Positions 12,101-21,100 of a DNA stretch of 64,000 nt are shown here, piece after piece. The stretch is from Chionoecetes opilio (taxonomy: Eukaryota > Arthropoda > Malacostraca > Decapoda > Majidae). The stretch lies in NCBI GenBank assembly GCA_016584305.1, contig JACEEZ010012734.1, forward strand, positions 278,501 to 342,500, written 5' to 3'. Below the pieces are notes generated by a model. The model saw nothing but the letters and a program-made list of their open reading frames with translations, did no database searches and was not told where the DNA came from. How positions within the stretch are numbered: the stretch's first letter is position 1; each line of letters starts with the position of its first letter. The position numbers were made by a program, and so were the translations under genes.

Positions 12101-15100
12101 TATTTAGATTTTATTGATTTCACACCTTTACCTCTCTCTTCATTAATGGTTCTGTTGTTGACTTGACTTTCTTTAGCTATTATTAGATAGAGTTTATAAA
12201 TTTCTTCCCTCAACAATACACAACCATCAAAAACTTTCCTGGTAGTTCTGTTCTCTATTTATTCCCAAGTCACACATATATAAACAACCCAGTGACATCC
12301 TCACCACCACTCAATTACTGTATATATGTATTTGTATTTGTTTCACATGTTTAACACAAAGACTGGGATTCAAGTGTGGCTCGTAAACAGTAAACACACC
12401 ATAGCACCTTCCTGCGACACACATATACACACACATAACTATACAGGGTCATGCTTACATCTATACAAAACACACTGACACAGATCCTATTCTGATCATT
12501 AATGCTCTAGTTAGTTAGTCGTAAAACACATTTCTCGGCAAATCAAATTATTACTACAGTACACCTTCTCTAATTTGAACTAATTGGGGGAAGACCTGGG
12601 TCGAATTAGCCGAAAGTCCGAATTATCCGATGGTTACCACTAGCCCCTCCACACAATAAGAACTCACTCAAACAGCACAGATTGTAGTAGTTGTACTCAC
12701 CTAAACCATGGTATTTATACGATATTTATAAGTACACTTATAATACCACATGATAATAATAATAATTTAAATTACAATATAACATGTACACATAAGAACT
12801 CATAAACCATCAATTTTTTACTACTTAAAAATAAGATTATACACCCACACACATTTTTCGCATGGGTGGCTCAAATAGGGATTAATAAAACTAATACTAA
12901 TAATAATACTGTAAATACTAATACTGGTCGTTGTATTGAAGTAATGATTAATCTAGCAATATCTATCATATGTTTGTCTTTAAGTAAGTTTTGTCTAATT
13001 TGTGATCTTTAAGGAATATCTGGAAGTATCATGTCATTGTGAACTGGCTGAAATAGGGACTTCTAATCATTGCAACTGAAAACTGACTCCAGATTCGTGT
13101 TCAGCATGCCTGAAAACTGTTAGGAACAAATTTTCAAGCAAATCAATTTTTCAAAAAAAAATTGCACATTTTGCAATATTTTAAAAAAAACAGATTTGCT
13201 TGATAATTTCTTCCTAGCAGTTTTCAGGCATGCTGAACACGAATCTGGAGTCAGTTTTCAGTTACAATGATTAGAAGTCCCTATTTCAGCCAGTTCACAA
13301 TGACATGATACTTCCAGATATTCCTTAAAAATCACATATTAGACAAAACTTACTTAAAGACATAAAAATAGGACAGGCATTGTTAAATTAATCATTACTT
13401 CAATAGAACGATCAGTATTAGTATTTTCAGTATTAGTATTAGTATTATTAATCCCTATTTGAGCCACCCATGCGATTGTCAAAGTACTTATAAAACCCAG
13501 GAATACTATAGCAATCCTGTGGGACTTCTAATGCCCTCCCATGACTCCTGTAGGATGTGTGAAGGAGCGAAGAGGCCTGTGAAGGACTGACTCTGAAGGA
13601 TAGTATACAAAGCGAAGGATACTTAAAAAAAATAGTTCTTCCTCCTCCTACTCTCCTCCCTTCCTTGTCCCACCTCCTTCCTATCTACTCTATCACCTTG
13701 TATAGGAGAGCTGCAATTAATAGTAAGAACAATCCAATAATAACACTATGCTAACAGGGAGGACCTCTAATCACCACATATTCAAGGGTTATTACTAGCC
13801 TATGATGAGGGACTAATTAGCATACTCAATCTAGATCTACTGAGGGGTTGGGTATGTTGGGAATCACAATCACTAATTATAAAAACATAATGGGTTGCAA
13901 CTGACAAATATATGCACACTCTGGACAGCTACTGATTATTTGGGAGCAGGGAATCAACGTTTACTCAAAGCTATAACTGGAATCAACATTAATCAAGGCT
14001 ATAACTAAGATAAGATACTTTGATCCTATCTAGACACTTTGCAAGCACCAACTACAAGGTTATTGACTATACAAAGCGCCACCATGCCAGGACGAACTTG
14101 GTGGCCAAGACCGCTGACCGAATGCAGGGACTCTACACGCGTAACACTAACTCTACCTACCGCGCCAATAACTGGAATAAACATTAACCAAGGCTATAAC
14201 TGGAATCAACAATAACCAAGGCTATAACTGGAATCAACATAACCAAGGCTATAACTGGAATCAACAATAACCAAGGCTATAACTGGAATCAACAATAACC
14301 AAGGCTATAACTGGAATCAACATTAACCAAGGCTAAAATTGGAATCAACATTAACCAAGGCTATAACTGGAATCAACAATAACCAAGGCTAAAACTGGAA
14401 TCAACAATAACCAAGGCTATAACTGGAATCAACAATAACCAAGGCTATAACTGGAATCAACAATAACCAAGGCTATAACTGGAATCAACAATAACCAAGG
14501 CTATAACTGGAATCAACAATAACCAAGGCTATAACTGGAATAAACATTAACCAAGGCTATAACTGGAATCAACAATAACCAAGGCTATAACTGGAATCAA
14601 CAATAACCAAGGCTATAACTGGAATCAACAATAACCAAGGCTATAACTGGAATCAACAATAACCAAGGCTATAACTGGAATCAACATTAACCAAGGCTAA
14701 AATTGGAATCAACATTAACCAAGGCTATAACTGGAATCAACAATAACCAAGGCTAAACTGGAATCAACAATAACCAAGGCTATAACTGGAATCAACAATA
14801 ACCAAGGCTATAACTGGAATCAACAATAACCAAGGCTATAACTGGAATCAACAATAACCAAGGCTAAACTGGAATCAACAATAACCAAGGCTATAACTGG
14901 AATCAACAATAACCAAGGCTATAACTGGAATCAACAATAACCAAGGCTATAACTGGAATCAACAATAACCAAGGCTATAACTGGAATCAACAATAACCAA
15001 GGCTATAACTGGAATCAACAATAACCAAGGCTATAACTGGAATCAACAATAACCAAGGCTATAACTGGAATTAACATTAACCAAGGCTATAACTGGAATC

Positions 15101-18100
15101 AACAATAACCAAGGCTAAAACTGGAATCAACAATAACCAAGGCTATAACTGGAATCAACAATAACCAAGGCTATAACTGGAATCAACAATAACCAAGGCT
15201 ATAACTGGAATCAACAATAACCAAGGCTATAACTGGAATCAACAATAACCAAGGCTATAACTGGAATCAACAATAACCAAGGCTATAACTGGAATCAACA
15301 ATAACCAAGGCTATAACTGGAATCAACAATAACCAAGGCTATAACTGGAATCAACAATAACCAAGGCTATAACTGGAATCAACAATAACCAAGGCTATAA
15401 CTGGAATTAACATATACGTAAGTCTATTACTAACCTGCAAGAATTAGAATCAAAATAATGCCCCCCCACACACACATAAGTGTTGTTACTAAGGCAGGAA
15501 TTAGAATCAACATAATTTTGACCCCACACAGACAATAAAAGGCCTAAAAGTCAAAATAATAAATAAATAAATAAAATAAAAGGCCTGAAAGTCAAAATAA
15601 TAATAATAATAAAATAAAAAGGCCTAAAAAATTTACTGAGGCCTGCAGAAGAGTGCGCAAGTAACCAAAGCACACCATACTAACATACTAACTATAAATA
15701 CACCATACTAACATACTAACTATAAATACACCATACTAACTTAACTATAAATACACCATACTAACTTACTAACTATAAATAACTATATACTAACCATAAC
15801 GCAACACACACTAACCCAGCAGCGGGATCTGTACACACTCAGCCCTCATACTAACTTGTGGGGGCTGGAATCTGTAGGCCTGGTTATGGGGCTGCTGCAG
15901 CGTGGTGGTGGTGGTGACGGCCGTCGGGAGTTGGCCGGGGTTGGCCGACGCTGCATTCACCCGTAACAACTGCAGCTGTCCATTCTCCGTCTTGACCAGT
16001 AGGTGGCCCTGCGCCCCCGGGGGAAGACCCTGGAGAGGCCCCAGGGTGATTTGCTGCAAGGGATTAAGCATGACATCAGTATATATCACTATAGTATATC
16101 CATCTCAGTATATATTGCTTTAAGAGTGTCTATAAGTATACTGTAAGAGAGTATTGCTATAAGGCCCCAGGGTGATTTGCTGCAAGGGATTAAGCATGAC
16201 ATCAGTATATATCACTATAGTATATCCATCTCAGTATATATTGCTTTAAGAGTGTCTATAATATACTATAAGAGTGTATTGCTATAAGAATCTCAGTACA
16301 AGGCTTAATCAATTTGTCCTGGTTAATTAATCTAAGCATGAGTGGAAACTAGACATACAGAGTGAGAGATAAAACAGGATGTTAAATGTTATGTCTAAAT
16401 AGGGGCATTTGTCACTGTAAAAGCCCAGGGTGATTTGCTGCAAGGGATTAGGCGTGACATCAGTACAAGGCTTGCTCAACTGATTAATTTATAAGAATAT
16501 AAAAAATAAGCCAAAATTGCCGAAACCATCACCCCGGGAGGCGGGTCACAAACCTAACACCCGGTACCCGTTCACTGCTGGGTGGACAGGGGCTCAGGGT
16601 TTTAAGGAGACCGCCCAATCCGCTCCGCCCGGGGATCGAACCCGGGACCTCTCGGTTGTGAACCAAACGTGCTAACCACTACACTATGGAGTACCCTTGT
16701 GTGTGTGTGTGTGCGTGTGTGTGTCACGGAAATATGAAAGGAAGCTGTGCTGCTGGAGCTAACACAACCGAGCCACTCCTCGTACTAACCAAAACGGCAT
16801 AATAAAAACTAACAATATAAGGTCAGATGTGAGTACGATACTTATACAACATCATTAATCCTATATATCATCACTAATACAAATCACAACTATACTATAT
16901 TTTTTTAAGGAGGTGAAAAATCCTGCCCCCTTACTGCTTACTGACTGATATTTGATGCCAAAAGAAGGGATATACTATGCTCCTTCTAAATTTCAGCTGT
17001 ATTTTATCATAGTTAACCATATTATCAGGTAAACAGAGGCATCATTTTAAGCATGAGACCTTAAGATAGAATTGAATTTTCGCCTCGTTAAAAAAAGACT
17101 ATAACTAAAATGCTATATCTAATACAAATCCTCACTAATACTAATATGTCATCATCAAAAACACAATTATTGCTCCAAAGTGTGGCAATTAGGTCCACGG
17201 TAACAATGATACACATATATATAACTTTATACACACAATGCAAATCACCCCAATTAAAATAAACAGATACAGATAGGCTGGAAAAAAATTGATTGAAAGG
17301 AATTAGAGGAAGCTATTCACCCTTTGAGACCCAGAACGTAATTTCCATTGTAATTTGGGTACCATATGACGATTTTTAGTGAATATAAGCATTATTTTAT
17401 AGATATGACCTGTTTAGTATCCTTGTCCACTAACTTATTTGGTATATTCAGTGACTTTTTGTAATTTTATGGCTAACAACATACGATTTTTTATATAGCC
17501 AAGGAATGATCTGGGTGTGAAGGGGTTAATAATGCATATACAGGGAATGAGACACGGACAAATGCCATCAGAAATAAACCCCTATTGATGAGATACCTAG
17601 GAAATACACTAAAATAAGGACACATACAATGGTTTAATATTAGAATGCCTACAACAATATTTTGAGATAGTTAGACAGGAAATGAGCTACATAGACAAAT
17701 TACATCAGAAATAAACACCTATTGATGATAGATACCTAGGAAATACACTAAAATAAGGACATATGATGGTTTAACATATGAATAACTAAAACAACATATA
17801 AAGAGTTACAATGGAAATGAAAATATTGACCTATACTAAATCAGATATTGAGTCTAAGAAAATCTCACTGAACCCACCACCATTTTTTCGGTAAATTTCC
17901 AGTTTGACACCGAATTCACTTTAGCGGACGAAACCATTTTTTCTGGTGAGTTTTTACGTGTTTTTAATTAATCTGCTAACCGTTTCTGTCGTAAATCACT
18001 TCGTTATACCTTTTTTTCCCTTCATACATACAACCATTTCTCACATAATATTGGGCGACGCTAACGGAAAGTAAATCATCGAAATAATTACTGTATCTGG

Positions 18101-21100
18101 GAATTACACAAATATGCTATTGACTCCTAGCTACACGGACAGGGATAGGGTGAGTGTGTCATGTATTTACCATAGTCTGTTTCTTTAACAAGGTGAAAAA
18201 TCCTGCCCCCTTGCTGCTTACCGACTGATATTTGATGCCAGGAGAAGGGAATACTACGCTTCTTCTAAATTTCAGTTGTATTTTATCATAGTTAACCATA
18301 TTATCAGGTAAACATAGGCATAATTTTAAGCATGAGACCATAAGATAATGAAATTTTCGCCTCGTAAAAGAAAATACTTTAGTAATTTACCTAGTTGTGT
18401 TTTACAGGGCTTGAGCTACACTGGTGTGGTCCCGTGTATCATATAATCCAGGCTGTAGTGTGTAGCTGTATTACTGTACACGCAATACAAGAAATACATA
18501 TACTGCAGAAGATACATCGGCCGTCTAACCTCATACATTATGGGAAAATCTGACGTTAACCCCTTGAGACCCAGAACGTAATTTCCATTGCAATTTGGGT
18601 ACCATTAGACAATTTTAATGAATATAAGCAATATTTTATAGATATGACCTGTCTAGTATCCTTGTCCACTAGCTAATTTGGTATATTCAGTTACTTTTCG
18701 TAATTGTATGGCTGAGAACAGACAATTTCTATAGCAAAGGAAAGATCTGGGCATGAAGGGGTTAAACAGAAAGATGATGAAGATGCATGACTGGCAATAG
18801 AGATGTTACAGAGCAAAAAAAGTGCCTTGCAAATAAAGAGATATTATAAACTTGTTGCCTAGTGTTGTGTAAGAGACATGAGAGACTTCCAACAGGACTT
18901 TTGAATTAATGAAAGGATTTAACCCTTTCACGCCCAGATCTTTCCTGTGCTATATAAAATCATCTGTTGTTAGCCATAAAATTACGAAAAGTGACCGAAT
19001 ATACCAAATTAACTAGTGGACAAGGATACTAAAAAGGTCATATCTCTAAAATGTTGCTTATATTAACTAAAAATTGTCTAATGGTACCCAAATTACCATG
19101 AAAATTACGTTCTGGGCCTCAAGGGGTTAATAACAGAGAGAGATGCTTCTTCATAGATGACGGGAGATGGGAATGTGGAAGAAGCAAAACGAACCATCAA
19201 CAGTTTTTGGACGACCAGGGAAAAGAAGAGGAAAGAGAGAAATTAAAAGACAGAATAAGAGAAGGGAAGAGGAAGAGGAAGAAAAGATAATTTAATAGAC
19301 AGAATAAGAGAAGACAACTAACACAAGACCCAGACAGCAAGAAACACGCAGGGAGTGCCGATAAAAAAGGCCAGACTCCCGACCCACAACTGAACTGGGA
19401 CAACAAATGACATGGATGGATGGGTCAAGACATGGATTGGGGTCACCTATGCAATTAATGAGACTGTTCATGGACGCGAGACAAATTTTAATTCCCCTTG
19501 CGACCCAGAACATAATTTCTATTGTAATTTTGCTGCCATTAGACAATTTTTAGTGAATCTAAGCAATATTTTATAGATATGACCTGTTTAGTATCCTTGT
19601 CCACTAACTAATTTGGTATATTCAGTTATTTTTTGTAATTTTAAGGCTCGACAACATACAATATTTTATAGCACAGGACAGATCTGGACGTGAAGGGGTT
19701 ACTAGGTCAGAGGTCAATATCAACCTGAGGGTGGTATGGGGTCAGTGAACCTTCAGATAGAGGAAAACCATTATAGATGATGCAATGATACAATTATGTG
19801 TTTTGTTTTTACGATATATATTTTTTGGTACGATAAAAATAATGGATACTTAGCACGTGACGGCATAATAGTTTTGTTTTTTGCAATGGTTATTTTTTGG
19901 TACATGATAAAAATAATTGGGTGCTACTATAGCGTGCGGTAGTCTACAAAGATCCCGCCTGACCTGACCTGACCTGACCTGACTACCCCATAGCTTTAAT
20001 GTGCATTCTAACAAGTCCACACCTGACCTGACCTGAGTACCGGGACCCTACTCAACCTTATAAATTAGGAATCAACGAAGTAATGTCTTAGTATCCTCCT
20101 AAAATTCAAGCCGAGAACATCAGTCTGACACTTCTTTACAATGCTGTTGAAAGAATTCTACAGAAGTGTCAACTTGACAGAAGAAACGGCGGTTTAGTTT
20201 TTACGTGGCAGTAATCTTCTGGACACACCACAAGAAGCAGGGCCTTGTCATCGATGTGGTAGTGTTATGTAAGAAAAAATAAAAAGTGACAGGGGTGGGG
20301 AATATCGGCCTGTGCTTCATAAATTTCTTACTAAAGTTTTGTTTTATCTATAATACTCTACTGTATAATAGACAATATCATATAGCAATAGTAAGTTGCA
20401 GCCTGAAGTGTAAGAGTGTAGAGTGCAAGTAGCGAGTAAGAAATGTAGACCGCACGCTATAGTGTAAAATGTCCCGGTAGACCGCACGCTATAGTGCAAA
20501 TGTCCCGGTAGACCGCACGCTATAGTAGCACCAATAATTGATACTTTTTGCACGTGACGGCATAATAATTTGTTTTTCTGCGATGAAGTTATTTTATGGT
20601 ACAAGATAAAAATAATTGATACTTTACACATGACGGCACATTAATTTTGTTTTTTGCGATGGTTATTTTTTGGGTACACGATAAAAATAATGGATACTTT
20701 GCAAGTAACGGCATGATAAATCCTGCAAATGTACGAGGCAGATACCGACTGAAGGAATGCCAATCACCGACACACACAAGCACAGAATGGTCATACATTT
20801 TCCTCTCCTGATCACAAAGTACATAGGTAACCATGTTCGCGGGAATGATTTGGGTGCGAGGGCCGAAATGACTTTGGCGGGAAAAACTTGGGCCGGATTG
20901 ACCTGTTACGCAAAGAATAGGCTACATGACTACAGCACTAGTCACTGTAAATCCCTCGTGTATGCATGCCTATTACTGGATTCAATACCAGAATATTGAT
21001 CATGAGATTCACCCACTCATTACTTCAGCTACATAACAATACATTTAATTACTATACACTCCTCGGGTACTGCTGAACTGACAAGCTTTGAAGGAGGTAA

